Positions 1 through 10,918 of a DNA stretch of 64,000 bases are shown in pieces. The notes beneath the pieces are model-generated. The model worked only from the letters and a program-made list of their open reading frames with translations, made no database searches and had not been told where the DNA came from. A program made the position numbers and the translations under genes. This stretch comes from Ruegeria lacuscaerulensis. Lineage in GTDB: Bacteria; Pseudomonadota; Alphaproteobacteria; Rhodobacterales; Rhodobacteraceae. The stretch lies in assembly GCF_013034685.1 (NCBI RefSeq), contig NZ_WQGO01000004.1, positions 372,001-436,000 of the forward strand, in the 5' to 3' direction. Positions within the stretch are counted from its first letter, which is position 1, and every line of letters begins with the position of its first letter.

Positions 1-2724
1 CTGATCCGATTTGTAATTCCCGGTCAGCACATGCATCACCAGATTAACCCCGAAACGATTGGCCAGTTCGCGCTGCCGCTCTCCGGCATATCCGCGCCCG
101 ACGGGCAGAAGTGCCTGACCATTGCGATCCACCGCCCAGGCTGCTGCCCAGTCATTGCCACCAATCACCACCGGTGTCACATTGTCATTGAGGTTGCGGA
201 AGGGCATCCCCTCGATCTGTTCCGCATCCAGCGGGGCGGCTTCAACCCACACATCCGCTCCGGCATGGCGACCCGGAAAATCCTGCAACAGGTAGAATGT
301 CCGCGTCAGCACATGGTCACGCGGGATCGGCTCTAACGAAGGGATATTCAGCGGCGTAGCCAGTTGCTGTAGCTTGCGTCCATTGGGGCTGGCAGCCCCG
401 AACCGCGCCACGTTGGAATCGCGCGTGTCAAACAGGATCATGCCACCAGAGCGCAGATAGGCGTTCAGCTTGGAATACGCCTCGACCGAGGGTTGCGGTT
501 GATCCGGCGTGATCGGCCAGTAGAGCAGCGGGAAGAACGCCAGTTCATCACGCTCCAGATCAACGCCCACAGGCCCGGCCGGTTCCACCGACGTGCGGTA
601 GAACAGGGTCTGCGCCAACCCGCGCATCCCGGCCTCTGCGATCTCATCCACGTCGGCATTTCCGGTCAGCACATGGGCCAACACCAGTTCAGTCGTTGCG
701 TTCAGGGCAAATTCGGTCTCGTCGGGCGTTTGCGCCTGCACCTCGGGTGCGATCAGCACTGCGCCCAGCGCAATCGCCGCCGCGCGCGCAAGACCAAGCC
801 GCCCCGACAACGCCAACGAGGCGATCACGTCCATGGTCAACAACAGCAGCGCAAGACTGAGCAACATGCCTCCAATCGGGGTTTCAGTGCTGATTTCCTG
901 CCCTTTGATCGGCACATCCGAAGGCCAAGAGACCGGCGTCAGAACGGTATCTTCAGCCAAGACGTTCAACGCCAGCTTCTGTTTGCCGCTTTCATAGAGA
1001 CCAGGGCGCAAGTCAGGACCGATCGTGCCCGTCACCAGATCAACCCCGTCGACACCGGCAAGATTCCCTGCATCCATCAAACCGCCAAAACCGTCCATGA
1101 CTTGCACTGGCGCCCAGGTGGTGCCCTGCAACTGAGACTCTTGCCGCGACTTAGCGGCCGAGGCGACAGCCAGGCGATCCAACATTTCGACGAACAAACC
1201 GGACAGAGGCAAGCTGGACCATTCCGCATCTGCCGTTACGTGAAACAGCACCACCTGCCCCAGACCCAGCGCTTTGCGCGTGACCAGTGGCGTCCCATCC
1301 GAAAGCGATGCAATCACTCGATCCGCCAGATTAGGGTCTGGTTGTGCCATCACCTGCGTCGTAACGGAAACGTCCGACGGCACCCTTAAGCCATAAAAGG
1401 GCGAGCCTTCTGGGAAGGGGGCAAGCCCCTTGGCCTCACCCCAGCTCATCGCACCACCGACCGAGCGGCCGCCGCTGCGCAGACGTACCGGCAACAGCGT
1501 ATCCTCGGCATCGCGGCCCAGATCGCTGGCAGCCATACGCGGTCCGGCAAAGCGCAACAGCAACCCTCCCTGTTCAACCCATTCGACGACCGCCTCTTGC
1601 TCGCCCGCAGACAGTTTCGCCACATCGGCCAGCACGATCACATCTGGGTTCGCGGGCAGCACATCCATCAGCCCGCCTTCGACAAAATCCGCCGTGGGGG
1701 TCAGAACCTGTGTCAGGTAGTGCAACGGCGACAACAGCTCCAGCCCTTCGCGGTTCAGGGTTCCCGCGATCAGCGCAACCTCGCGCCTGCGCAGGCTGTC
1801 ATCGGTCAGGGTCATCGCGCCCGCCGAGCGCTGGCCCTGAATTTCAAACCGAGTGATCCGTGCGCGCAGCTCGGACGGCAAGGCCAGTTCGACCTGCGCC
1901 TGCGTTTCGCCACTGGCAAATTCCATCGCTGCGGATTGCAGAACGCGCATCACTCCAGCCGGGTCACGACCCTGCGCCAAAACAGTGATCTGCTGGGCTG
2001 GGCCAGGTTCGGCCCGCTGCGCTGTCAGTTGGATCAACCCGTCCTGATATGTGGCAGGCAAAAGGGCAACAACCGCTGAGGCCGCCTGATAGACCGTGAC
2101 CTCACCCCGCCCTTGCAGTGCCGCTAGGATCGTTTCCTGGCCATCAAAATCGAGACGATCACTGAACCAATGCGTGTCGAAGTCCCCGTCCAACTGATCC
2201 AGCGCAGCCAGAGTCTGTTCGATCTGCACCTCGGTCGGTTGCCAGGGTGTCGGCGCCAGCCCCGGTAACCTGCCGCGCCAGTCTTCGGCGGATTGGAACA
2301 CCGGTGCTTCGGGTTCGGTCAGGCTCAGGATCGCAACGGTGCGCCCGGCGCGTCCGGCCTCGGCCAGTTGTGCGTCGATCTGATCCAGCGTTGCGGACCA
2401 TCGGGTGGCCCCGGCCCAGCTGGCATCCAGCACCAGCATCAGCGGACCTGACCCCGCTTGATCACGCGAGGGGTTCAGTACCGGCCCTGCAAGCCCGATG
2501 ATGATCGCCGCAGCTGCCAGCATTCGCAACAGCAATAGCCACCAGGGTGTCCGATCCGAGACGCTTTCTTCATCTTTCAAGCCCAGCAGCAACGTCACCG
2601 CCGGGAACAACCGACGGATCGGCGCAGGTGGCACAGCGCGCAGGATCAGCCACAGGATCGGCAGGGTCAGCAGACCCAGCAACACCCATGGCGCGGTAAA
2701 CCCGATGCCTGCCAAAATCGTCAT
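1..2724 (-). CDS. DUF4159 domain-containing membrane protein with BatA-like N-terminus (3' end outside window)
   Basis: An open frame runs from an ATG at 2724 to the left edge without a stop (908 codons seen), so the C-terminus is missing. The first ~85 residues hold two hydrophobic segments typical of BatA-like N-terminal domains. A von Willebrand-like part follows with LVLDAS where a MIDAS motif would sit, lacking the full DxSxS. Another hydrophobic segment lies near residue 615. From about residue 680 the sequence looks like DUF4159, including FFPLLYWPI and GGMILFDTRD. Start codon and the stop of the next gene overlap (ATGA), so it is translationally coupled to the DUF58 and MoxR genes. 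Such MoxR/DUF58/DUF4159 operons are common in alphaproteobacteria and are thought to act in envelope or chaperone functions; the exact role is unknown. Confidence 0.85.
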   Translation of the reverse strand, partial: MTILAGIGFTAPWVLLGLLTLPILWLILRAVPPAPIRRLFPAVTLLLGLKDEESVSDRTPWWLLLLRMLAAAAIIIGLAGPVLNPSRDQAGSGPLMLVLDASWAGATRWSATLDQIDAQLAEAGRAGRTVAILSLTEPEAPVFQSAEDWRGRLPGLAPTPWQPTEVQIEQTLAALDQLDGDFDTHWFSDRLDFDGQETILAALQGRGEVTVYQAASAVVALLPATYQDGLIQLTAQRAEPGPAQQITVLAQGRDPAGVMRVLQSAAMEFASGETQAQVELALPSELRARITRFEIQGQRSAGAMTLTDDSLRRREVALIAGTLNREGLELLSPLHYLTQVLTPTADFVEGGLMDVLPANPDVIVLADVAKLSAGEQEAVVEWVEQGGLLLRFAGPRMAASDLGRDAEDTLLPVRLRSGGRSVGGAMSWGEAKGLAPFPEGSPFYGLRVPSDVSVTTQVMAQPDPNLADRVIASLSDGTPLVTRKALGLGQVVLFHVTADAEWSSLPLSGLFVEMLDRLAVASAAKSRQESQLQGTTWAPVQVMDGFGGLMDAGNLAGVDGVDLVTGTIGPDLRPGLYESGKQKLALNVLAEDTVLTPVSWPSDVPIKGQEISTETPIGGMLLSLALLLLTMDVIASLALSGRLGLARAAAIALGAVLIAPEVQAQTPDETEFALNATTELVLAHVLTGNADVDEIAEAGMRGLAQTLFYRTSVEPAGPVGVDLERDELAFFPLLYWPITPDQPQPSVEAYSKLNAYLRSGGMILFDTRDSNVARFGAASPNGRKLQQLATPLNIPSLEPIPRDHVLTRTFYLLQDFPGRHAGADVWVEAAPLDAEQIEGMPFRNLNDNVTPVVIGGNDWAAAWAVDRNGQALLPVGRGYAGERQRELANRFGVNLVMHVLTGNYKSDQ

Positions 2725-3592
2725 TCAGACCCCCGATCCAACGCACGATAAAGCCACAACAGAGCCGCCTGCGCGCTGTCACCCGTGTGATGCAGCCCAA
2801 GCTGCCAGCCGGTCGCGCGGCACAACTGCGTCAGCGCATCCTTACGTTTGGCAAGCCGGTCCAGATAGCGGTCGCGCAGCTCTCCGGCTTTCAATGTCTC
2901 ATGGCGGGTCGTGCCGCCGACGCTTTCGAAAATGGTCCGACCGCGATAGGGAAAACTTTCCTCGTTTGGGTCCAGAACCTGCAACAACACACCGCGCACG
3001 CCCCGGTCGGCGGCCTTGGTCAGGGCCAGCTCGACCTCATCCATCGGTCCGAGGAAATCGGAAATGAACACGGCTCGCGCATGCGGGATCATGGCGCGGT
3101 GCTCGGGCGGGGCATAGTCGGCCTCGGCATCTTCGGACCAGGCTTGCGCCAGCCGCACGATCTGTGCGTTGCCGCGCCGGGGCGGTAGGGTGGTGCCGGT
3201 CAGGCCAACACGTTCGCCACCCCTCACCAGCAGGATAGCCGTAGCTAGGCCTAGCAAGCGCGCCCGGTCCGCCTTGGTCGGGTGGTTCTTGTCAGACGCA
3301 AATCGCATCGAGGCACCCTGATCGACCCACAGCATCACCGATTGCGCAATCTGCCATTCGCGTTCGCGCACAAATTGCTGATCTCCGCGCGCCGAGCGGC
3401 GATGGTCGATCATCCGACGACTGTCCCCGATCTGGGCCGGGCGGTACTGCCAGAAATCATCACCCAGACCCGAACGCCTGCGTCCGTGATCGCCCAGCAG
3501 AACCGTTCCGGCCAGATGTTCGGCCCGCGCCAACAGGGGCGGCAGCCGGGACGCCTCGGCCTCGGATCTTTCACGAAGGGTCAGCGCGGCAT

Positions 3593-3596
<4 letters not shown>
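2721..3596 (-). CDS. DUF58 domain-containing protein
   Basis: A 291-residue soluble protein. Residues ~42-70 carry the DUF58 signature: GLGDDFWQYRP, then GDSRRMIDHRRSAR, a form of the family pattern with a conserved tyrosine-arginine-proline, GD, and ID-x-x-x-SAR. A degenerate vWA-type motif (WVDQGASM) follows near residue 90. Four-base ATGA overlaps with both the MoxR gene upstream and the DUF4159 gene downstream show a tight operon. In the family, DUF58 proteins partner MoxR AAA+ ATPases, probably as substrates or adaptors; that role here is inferred from context. Confidence 0.9.
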
Positions 3597-4600
<1,004 letters not shown>

Positions 4601-4664
4601 GACTTTCCCTTCCGTGGACTAATATGGTTGAAGTGTATCGCGCGAAAAGGAAATGGCAAAAGTA

Positions 4665-5243
4665 ATGAGCGGACAAAAACCTGTGACACCTTCCCCTGAT
4701 GGCATTGCGGCATCAGTCAATGCCGCCAAAACCAAGGGCCTACCCCCGGTTCATCTGTGGAATCCTCCGTTTTGTGGCGATCTGGACATCCATATCGCCA
4801 AAGATGGCTCTTGGACTTATCTAGGGTCGCCGATCAACCGGTTCGAGCTTGTGAAGCTTTTTTCCTCAATTCTTAAGAAGGAAGACGGGAAATATTACCT
4901 CGTTACCCCGGTCGAGAAGGTGGGAATCACTGTCGAGGACGCGCCTTTCGTGGCGGTCGATTTCGATGCGACGGGCAAGGGCACGGCGCAGACGCTATGT
5001 TTCACCACCCATGTGGGGGATGAAGCCGTCGCAGGGCCCGACCATCCAATCCGCATTGTCATCGACCCCGAATCCGAGGAACCCGCGCCCTACATCCTGA
5101 TCCGCGCAAATCTTGAGGCGCGGATCGACCGCAAAAGCTTCTACCGGTTGGTCGATATCGCCGAACATAGCGACGGGTGGTTCGGCGTCTGGTCGGGCGG
5201 GCAGTTTTTTCCCCTGATCCGGTCCGAGGAGTTGCCGGATTAG
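4665..5243 (+). CDS. DUF1285 domain-containing protein
   Basis: About 192 residues, cytoplasmic. The sequence has typical DUF1285 features: an N-terminal LWNPPFCGDLDIHI, then GSWTYLGSPI and a central PVEKVGITVEDAPF. The family has a two-domain fold and no established function. Two in-frame ATGs exist, at 4653 and 4665. The purine-rich AAGGA at 4647-4651 touches the first but lies 13 bases before the second, so the second is the more plausible start, though not certain. The stop codon overlaps the stop of the convergent transporter gene by four bases. Confidence 0.85.
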   Translation: MSGQKPVTPSPDGIAASVNAAKTKGLPPVHLWNPPFCGDLDIHIAKDGSWTYLGSPINRFELVKLFSSILKKEDGKYYLVTPVEKVGITVEDAPFVAVDFDATGKGTAQTLCFTTHVGDEAVAGPDHPIRIVIDPESEEPAPYILIRANLEARIDRKSFYRLVDIAEHSDGWFGVWSGGQFFPLIRSEELPD

Positions 5244-6181
5244 ACCCGACGCGCCACGCGACGGTCCTGCGCCAACAGCACGGCGATTGCCACGATCCCC
5301 GCGCCCAGCGCGCGGGTCCAGTTCCAGTCCTCACCCAGAACCAGCATGATCAACATCACGTAAAACGGCGCAATGTTGATGTGGAACGCGGCCAGCGCCA
5401 CGCCGATTTTGCCAACGGATGCGATGAAAAAGACCTGACTCAGCCCCATTGAGATCAGCGCATACATCACAAGCATACCCATCTGTTGCATATCGACCGG
5501 CGCTGTCGGTGCAACGCTGACACCCATTTGCGCGGCGCAGAAAAACAGAACCGAGGCCGTTACCAGCCCGCCGACAAAAGTGATCGTACTGCGCCCTGTC
5601 TGGCTAAGCGCCGGGAAATCCCGCGCCGTCGCCATACTGGCCCAGCAAAACAGGGCCGTGGACGCAATGGCGCAGGCCGCACCCAAACCCAATTGCGCCG
5701 GGGCCAGCGCGCTGGTTGCAATCAGCCCGCCGATGATCGACACGACCACGCCCAGCGCAAAATTCCACCGCAAGCGCCGCGTACCTGTCGCCAGTTCCAG
5801 CAGAGTTGCAAACAAGGGCGCGCCGGACGCAATAATCGCAACCGTCACCGGGTCAGTCAGCTTTTGCGCCAGAATGATCAGGAACATCCCCGACCCCAGC
5901 GCAGCGCCGACAAACATCGCGTGCCCCCAACGCGCGCGCAACACCCGCGCGGGCCCATCCATCAACACCCAGACCGGCACCATCACCAGCACTGCCAACG
6001 CCAACCGCGCCACCAGCAACGTAATCGGAGGCCAAGTTTGCAGCAAAACCTCGGCCGCAGGAAACCCGGCTGCCCATGTCAGCATGGACGCCACTGCCAG
6101 GCCATTGCCGGATACAGCCGAGCGGCGCCCCGCAGACACAGAAAGAGTGTTCCCGCGCACGGGGTCAGGGCTCATCGCCAT
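5240..6181 (-). CDS. DMT (EamA-type) family transporter
   Basis: About 313 residues from the preferred start at 6181, with roughly ten hydrophobic segments arranged as two EamA repeats. That is the normal drug/metabolite transporter topology in the inner membrane. The frame is open to 6280, but the extra ~33 residues are polar and basic, and AGAAGG stands ten bases before the ATG at 6181. An ATG at 6175 is also possible. Substrate cannot be read from sequence; members export amino acids, purines or other small metabolites. It is convergent with DUF1285 and diverges from the hydroxypyruvate isomerase gene. Confidence 0.85.
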   Translation of the reverse strand: MAMSPDPVRGNTLSVSAGRRSAVSGNGLAVASMLTWAAGFPAAEVLLQTWPPITLLVARLALAVLVMVPVWVLMDGPARVLRARWGHAMFVGAALGSGMFLIILAQKLTDPVTVAIIASGAPLFATLLELATGTRRLRWNFALGVVVSIIGGLIATSALAPAQLGLGAACAIASTALFCWASMATARDFPALSQTGRSTITFVGGLVTASVLFFCAAQMGVSVAPTAPVDMQQMGMLVMYALISMGLSQVFFIASVGKIGVALAAFHINIAPFYVMLIMLVLGEDWNWTRALGAGIVAIAVLLAQDRRVARRV

Positions 6182-6353
6182 GGTGTCAGACCTTCTGTTG
6201 GAACGGTGGCCGAAAATGATCCACCGTGATGGCTGAAGGCTGGCTGATTCGAGCCGATGGTTCTGGCCGGTTTTCGACAAACTGTCGTTTTCAGTCTCTT
6301 TCGTTGAAATCGCCCCAAGGCTAAGGTCCGGCCAGCATCACGTGGGACCTCTT

Positions 6354-7109
6354 ATGCCGAAATTCGCCGCCAACATCTCGCTGCTCTTTACCGAGCTGCC
6401 CTATCTCGACCGGTTTCAGGCCGCGGCGGAGGCCGGGTTTCAGGCAGTCGAGATCCTGTTTCCCTATGAGCTGGCTGCCAAGGAAACCCGCCGCGCCCTG
6501 CTGGCCAACGGGCTGGACCTGGTGCTGATCAACGCCCCTCCGCCCAACTACACCGGTGGCGAGCCAGGCTATGCTGCGGTCCCAGGTGGCGAAGCGCGGT
6601 TTCAGTCCGATATTCGCCGCGTCATTCGCTACGCCGATGTTTTGAAACCAGGGCTGATCCATATCATGTCGGGGTATTGCGCGGGACCAGATGCACTAAA
6701 AACCATGGTTGAGAACCTGAAATGGGCCGCCGATTTCGCCCCCAAACAGCACTTTACGATCGAGCCGCTGAACCCTGTCTCACAACCCAACTACTTCCTG
6801 AACGATTATGATCTGGCTGCCGAAGTTCTGGCCTTGGTGGACCGCCCCAATATCGGCCTGCAATATGACAGCTTCCACGCTCATATGATCCACGGTGACG
6901 CGCTGGACGTCTGGCACCGCTTTCACCACATTGTCACCCATGCTCAGATCGGTGCCGCCCCAGACCGGTCCGAGCCCGGACGCGGGCCAACAGACTTTGC
7001 TGCGCTTTTCGAGACCTTTGACGAAATGGGCTATTCCGGCTGGGTCAGTGCCGAATATACCCCCTCAACGGCGCAAACTTTCAACAGTCTGGACTGGGTA
7101 GAGTTCTGA
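6354..7109 (+). CDS. hyi: Hydroxypyruvate isomerase family TIM-barrel protein
   Basis: About 251 residues. The start MPKFAANISLLF and the following ELPYLDRFQAAAEAGFQAVE are typical of Hyi, a xylose-isomerase-like TIM barrel. Likely metal and acid residues lie in TIEPLN (middle), in the LQYDSFH region, and in WVSAEYTP near the end. The enzyme interconverts hydroxypyruvate and tartronate semialdehyde in glyoxylate/glycerate metabolism; OtnI-type relatives act on 2-oxo-tetronate, so the substrate is not certain. An upstream in-frame ATG at 6342 would add four residues, but alignment with the family favours 6354. There is no glyoxylate pathway neighbour in the window. Confidence 0.88.
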   Translation: MPKFAANISLLFTELPYLDRFQAAAEAGFQAVEILFPYELAAKETRRALLANGLDLVLINAPPPNYTGGEPGYAAVPGGEARFQSDIRRVIRYADVLKPGLIHIMSGYCAGPDALKTMVENLKWAADFAPKQHFTIEPLNPVSQPNYFLNDYDLAAEVLALVDRPNIGLQYDSFHAHMIHGDALDVWHRFHHIVTHAQIGAAPDRSEPGRGPTDFAALFETFDEMGYSGWVSAEYTPSTAQTFNSLDWVEF

Positions 7110-7169
7110 TATCTGGCCTTTTCAAAAAAAATCGCGCAGACATCACCACAATGACTTGAAGGAACTGTG

Positions 7170-7400
7170 ATGATCCCTGCCCGCTTTTCGCGCATTGTGT
7201 TCTGTCTGATCATGTCGGGGCTGATGTCCTGCATCGTCACAGGCATTGCCACTGTCAAGGCCATAGGATTTGGGCCCACCACATTCGGCGATTGGATGTC
7301 TGCTTGGGGGTTTTGCTGGCCCATCGCCTTTACGGTCATCTTTATCCTGGGACCCACCGTACAACGGTTGGTGAACCGACTGGTCAAGACGCAAGATTGA
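7170..7400 (+). CDS. DUF2798 domain-containing small membrane protein
   Basis: A 76-residue protein with two hydrophobic segments (roughly residues 8-30 and 45-65) separated by a short loop with FGDWMSAWGFCWP. This layout matches DUF2798 proteins, whose function is unknown. GAAGGAA at 7158-7164 places the start at the ATG at 7170 rather than the overlapping GTG at 7167. It lies alone between hydroxypyruvate isomerase and the convergent polA. Confidence 0.75.
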   Translation: MIPARFSRIVFCLIMSGLMSCIVTGIATVKAIGFGPTTFGDWMSAWGFCWPIAFTVIFILGPTVQRLVNRLVKTQD

Positions 7401-7443
7401 CCCGCTGCGAAGAGGGCCCGCCGGGCCTGATGAGCAGCGCTTC

Positions 7444-10239
7444 TTAGTGCGCCTCGGCCCAATTCGCGCCTTGCCCTGCATCCACGCTTAGCTTCACGTC
7501 CAGCTTCACCGCGGGGTCCGATGCCCCCTCCATCACATCGCGCGCCACACGAATCACCTGATCCACTGCATCCTCAGCCACTTCGAACAGCAATTCGTCA
7601 TGCACCTGCAATAGCATCTTGGCAGGCAGCCCGTTGATCGCATCCGGCATCCGCACCATCGCGCGCCGGATCACATCTGCTGCCGTGCCCTGAATCGGCG
7701 CGTTGATCGCCGCCCGACGCGAGAACCCGGCATGCGGCCCCTTGGCATTGATCTCAGGCGTATGGATTTTGCGGCCGAACAGCGTCTGCACGTAGCCGTT
7801 CTCTTTCGCAAAAGCGATGGTGTCGTCCATATATGTCCGTATACCCGGAAAGCGTTCGAAATAGCGGTCAATGAACCCCTGCGCCTCGGACCGAGGAATG
7901 CGCAGATTGCGCGCCAAACCAAAGCCTGAAATCCCGTATATCACACCAAAATTGATCGCCTTAGCCTGGCGGCGGATTTCAGGTGTCATCTCATCCAGCG
8001 GCACGTCAAACATCTCGGAGGCGGTCATGGCGTGAATGTCCAACCCATCCGAAAACGCCTGTTTCAGGGTCGAAATGTCAGCGATATGAGCCAAAATCCG
8101 CAATTCAATCTGGCTATAATCGAGGCTAACCATCACATTGCCCGGCTCGGCAATAAACGCCTCACGAATGCGACGCCCTTCTTCGGTGCGCACCGGGATG
8201 TTCTGCAGGTTCGGATCGGTCGAGGCCAGACGCCCGGTATTCGCCCCCGTGATCGAATAAGATGTATGCACCCGGCCTGAATCCGGGTTGATATGGGTCT
8301 GCAGCGCGTCCGTATAGGTCGATTTCAGCTTGGAAAGCTGCCGCCAGTCCAACACCCGGCGGGGCAGTTCGTGTTCGGTGGCGAGGTCTTCCAGAATGTC
8401 AGCCCCGGTCGAATACTTCCCAGTCTTGCCTTTCTTACCGCCCTCAAGCCCCATCTTGTCGAACAGGATCTCACCCAGTTGCGCGGGCGAGCCGACGTTG
8501 AAATTCTCACCGGCCAATTCGTGGATTTCAGCCTCTAGCCCGGCCATTTTTTGCGCAAAGGCGTTGGACATGCGGGACAGCACATCGCGGTCCACTTTGA
8601 TGCCGTGCATCTCCATTTCTTTGAGAACCGGCACCAGAGGACGCTCCAGCGTTTCATACACCGTTGTCACCTGCACCTGATGCAGTTGCGGCTTGAACAG
8701 CTTCCACAGACGCAGCGTGATATCCGCATCCTCAGCGGCATAGGCAGTGGCCTCGTCAATCGGCACCTTGTCGAAAGTGATTGCGGATTTGCCGGACCCC
8801 AGCAGCGGTTTGATCGGAATGGGCGTGTGGTTCAGGTAACGCTCGGACAGCGTATCCATCCCATGCCCGTGTTCGCCGCCATGCATGGCGTAAGACATCA
8901 GCATCGTGTCGTCGATTGGCGCCACGTCCACGCCATAGCGCGCGAAAATCTTGGCGTCGTATTTCATGTTCTGGCCGATTTTCAGGATCGAGGCGTCCTG
9001 AAGCATCGGTTTGAGCAAAGTTAGAGCCTCATCCAGCTGCATCTGCCCCTCGGCCAGCGCGTCTGAGCCGAACAAGTCATCCGATGCCCCATCGCGGTGA
9101 GTCAGCGGGATGTAACAGGCCGAACCCGCCTCAACACTTAGCGAAACACCCACCATATCGGCGATCATTTCGTTCAATCCGGTGGTCTCGGTATCGACGG
9201 CCACCCAGCCGGTCTGATAAGCGCGGTCGATCCACGCCTGCAGCGCGGTTGCATCGCGCACGCATTCGTATTTCGAGGCGTCGAAAGAGATATCCTCAGC
9301 CTCGGTCACAACTTCGGGCGCAGGCGCATCAGCAATCACCGGGGCCTCGGCCCCCAGCTTGTCGGCAATTCGCTTGGTGAGGGTGCGGAACTCCATATCC
9401 GCCAAGAACCCCAGCAGGGTCTCAGCGTCGGGGTCCTGAACCTCAAGATCATCCAGCGTGAAATCCAGCGGGGTGTTTTCGTCCAACTGCACCAGTTTTT
9501 TCGACAGCTCAATCTGGTCGCGCTTTTCGATCAGGGTCTGGCGGCGTTTGGGCTGTTTGATCTCTTCCGCGCGGTCCAGCAGGGTTTCCAGATCACCGTA
9601 TTCATTGATCAACAGGGCCGCCGTTTTCACCCCAATCCCCGGCGCACCGGGTACGTTATCGACAGAATCCCCCGCAAGCGCCTGCACATCCACCACCCGT
9701 TCAGGCCCCACGCCGAACTTCTCAACCACGCCGTCGCGGTCGATACGCTTGTTCTTCATCGCGTCCAGCATTTCGACGCCGCCGCCCACCAGCTGCATCA
9801 GGTCTTTGTCCGAGCTGACAATGGTCACGCGCCCGCCTGCCTCACGCGCCTGGACGGCCAGCGTGGCGATGATATCGTCGGCTTCATAGCCTTCCAACTC
9901 TTTGCAGGCGATGTTGAAAGCGCGGGTCGCTTCGCGAGTCAGGGGCATCTGGGGGCGCAGGTCCTCGGGCATGGCCTCGCGGTTGGCCTTGTAGAGGTCA
10001 TAGAGATCATTGCGGAACGTGTGCGAGCCCTTGTCAAAGATCACCGCCACGTGGGTCGGCGCATCCGGTCCCGCGTTCCCTTCGACATATTTCTGCAGCA
10101 TGTTGCAGAAGCCCGATACAGCGCCGATGGGCAGCCCATCGGATTTGCGCGTCAGCGGGGGAAGCGCGTGATAGGCCCGAAAAATAAAGGCTGATCCGTC
10201 GATCAGATGCAGATGACACCCTTTTCCGAAATTGCTCAT
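7444..10239 (-). CDS. polA: DNA polymerase I
   Basis: 931 residues, full length. The N-terminal ~290 residues are the 5'-3' flap exonuclease. The middle carries a 3'-5' proofreading domain with an intact Exo I motif DTETTGL, so proofreading is probably active. The C-terminal polymerase shows motif A DYSQIELR, motif B RRQAKAINFGVIYG and motif C QVHDELLFEV. The protein fills gaps and removes primers during Okazaki-fragment maturation and excision repair. It stands alone on the minus strand, convergent with the DUF2798 gene. Nothing unusual is seen. Confidence 0.97.
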   Translation of the reverse strand: MSNFGKGCHLHLIDGSAFIFRAYHALPPLTRKSDGLPIGAVSGFCNMLQKYVEGNAGPDAPTHVAVIFDKGSHTFRNDLYDLYKANREAMPEDLRPQMPLTREATRAFNIACKELEGYEADDIIATLAVQAREAGGRVTIVSSDKDLMQLVGGGVEMLDAMKNKRIDRDGVVEKFGVGPERVVDVQALAGDSVDNVPGAPGIGVKTAALLINEYGDLETLLDRAEEIKQPKRRQTLIEKRDQIELSKKLVQLDENTPLDFTLDDLEVQDPDAETLLGFLADMEFRTLTKRIADKLGAEAPVIADAPAPEVVTEAEDISFDASKYECVRDATALQAWIDRAYQTGWVAVDTETTGLNEMIADMVGVSLSVEAGSACYIPLTHRDGASDDLFGSDALAEGQMQLDEALTLLKPMLQDASILKIGQNMKYDAKIFARYGVDVAPIDDTMLMSYAMHGGEHGHGMDTLSERYLNHTPIPIKPLLGSGKSAITFDKVPIDEATAYAAEDADITLRLWKLFKPQLHQVQVTTVYETLERPLVPVLKEMEMHGIKVDRDVLSRMSNAFAQKMAGLEAEIHELAGENFNVGSPAQLGEILFDKMGLEGGKKGKTGKYSTGADILEDLATEHELPRRVLDWRQLSKLKSTYTDALQTHINPDSGRVHTSYSITGANTGRLASTDPNLQNIPVRTEEGRRIREAFIAEPGNVMVSLDYSQIELRILAHIADISTLKQAFSDGLDIHAMTASEMFDVPLDEMTPEIRRQAKAINFGVIYGISGFGLARNLRIPRSEAQGFIDRYFERFPGIRTYMDDTIAFAKENGYVQTLFGRKIHTPEINAKGPHAGFSRRAAINAPIQGTAADVIRRAMVRMPDAINGLPAKMLLQVHDELLFEVAEDAVDQVIRVARDVMEGASDPAVKLDVKLSVDAGQGANWAEAH

Positions 10240-10309
10240 GCGCGCTCTCCCTGTCGGTCAGGGATCGTTCTGCCACAGGGGCAGACGGGTGACCAGTCAG
10301 GAACGTGCC

Positions 10310-10789
10310 CTAACTCCCAAAGAGGCCGCTGAAAAAGTCCGAAAAACTATGCACCAGAGCCATTATGACCAGCACACCGAGGAACGCAAAAAACGCAAAG
10401 GCGAAAAACTGAAACAGAATGGCACCAACACCGATAACCATTCCGGCGATGGCCGGGCGACGCCTTTCGTGACGCAGAAGGCCAATGACCGAAACAACAA
10501 TCGCCAGCCCGCCAAGCATCGCCACACCGACTTGCAAAAAATCATCCAGATCGCGGGTTCGGGCTACAGGTTCGGGTTGCTCTGCCCCCGTGGCGGCACG
10601 CAGGGTCGATTTCCCGATCTCGGCCGCCAGTTCGCCAAGCGTGACGCCTGTAGATTGCTGAGGCGCAAACGGTCCCGCCCAAAACACAAACAAGGCGGCG
10701 AACAACGCCAAAGCAGCGAAACAGAATCCGACCCAGCCAAAAACCGGGCTTGCGCTGTCCGTTTGAGCAATCTCAGTCATCACACTCAC
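10310..10789 (-). CDS. Hypothetical membrane protein
   Basis: Up to 159 residues (an inner ATG at 10777 would remove four). Three to four hydrophobic segments lie near residues 17-38, 85-105 and 112-150. The first loop is Glu/Ala-rich (TLGELAAEIGKS) and the second contains RHERRRP. I do not recognise the family. It lies just upstream of polA on the same strand, with a 70-base gap, and could be cotranscribed with it. Confidence 0.6.
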   Translation of the reverse strand: MSVMTEIAQTDSASPVFGWVGFCFAALALFAALFVFWAGPFAPQQSTGVTLGELAAEIGKSTLRAATGAEQPEPVARTRDLDDFLQVGVAMLGGLAIVVSVIGLLRHERRRPAIAGMVIGVGAILFQFFAFAFFAFLGVLVIMALVHSFSDFFSGLFGS

Positions 10790-10918
10790 CTAAGACGAAT
10801 GCGGCACAGCGTATCACGCAAATATGGGCGCGATTTGGGAAAAAATGACTATTGGAGCAGTTGAAGCCGATCTGTGTTTAAAAAAACATAGATGCACAAG
10901 ACACCCGCTCAGGATAAA

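Noticed and set aside
493-2079. Long open frames on the plus strand across the first 2 kb
   Set aside because: They are antisense to the DUF4159 gene, rich in Arg/Gln/His, and without any family motif; the minus strand reads an uninterrupted recognisable protein.
10870-10893. AT-rich inverted repeat ATCTGTGTTT / AAACATAGAT downstream of the YrbL-like gene
   Set aside because: One mismatch, and no T-run after the stem on either strand; too weak to call a terminator or operator.
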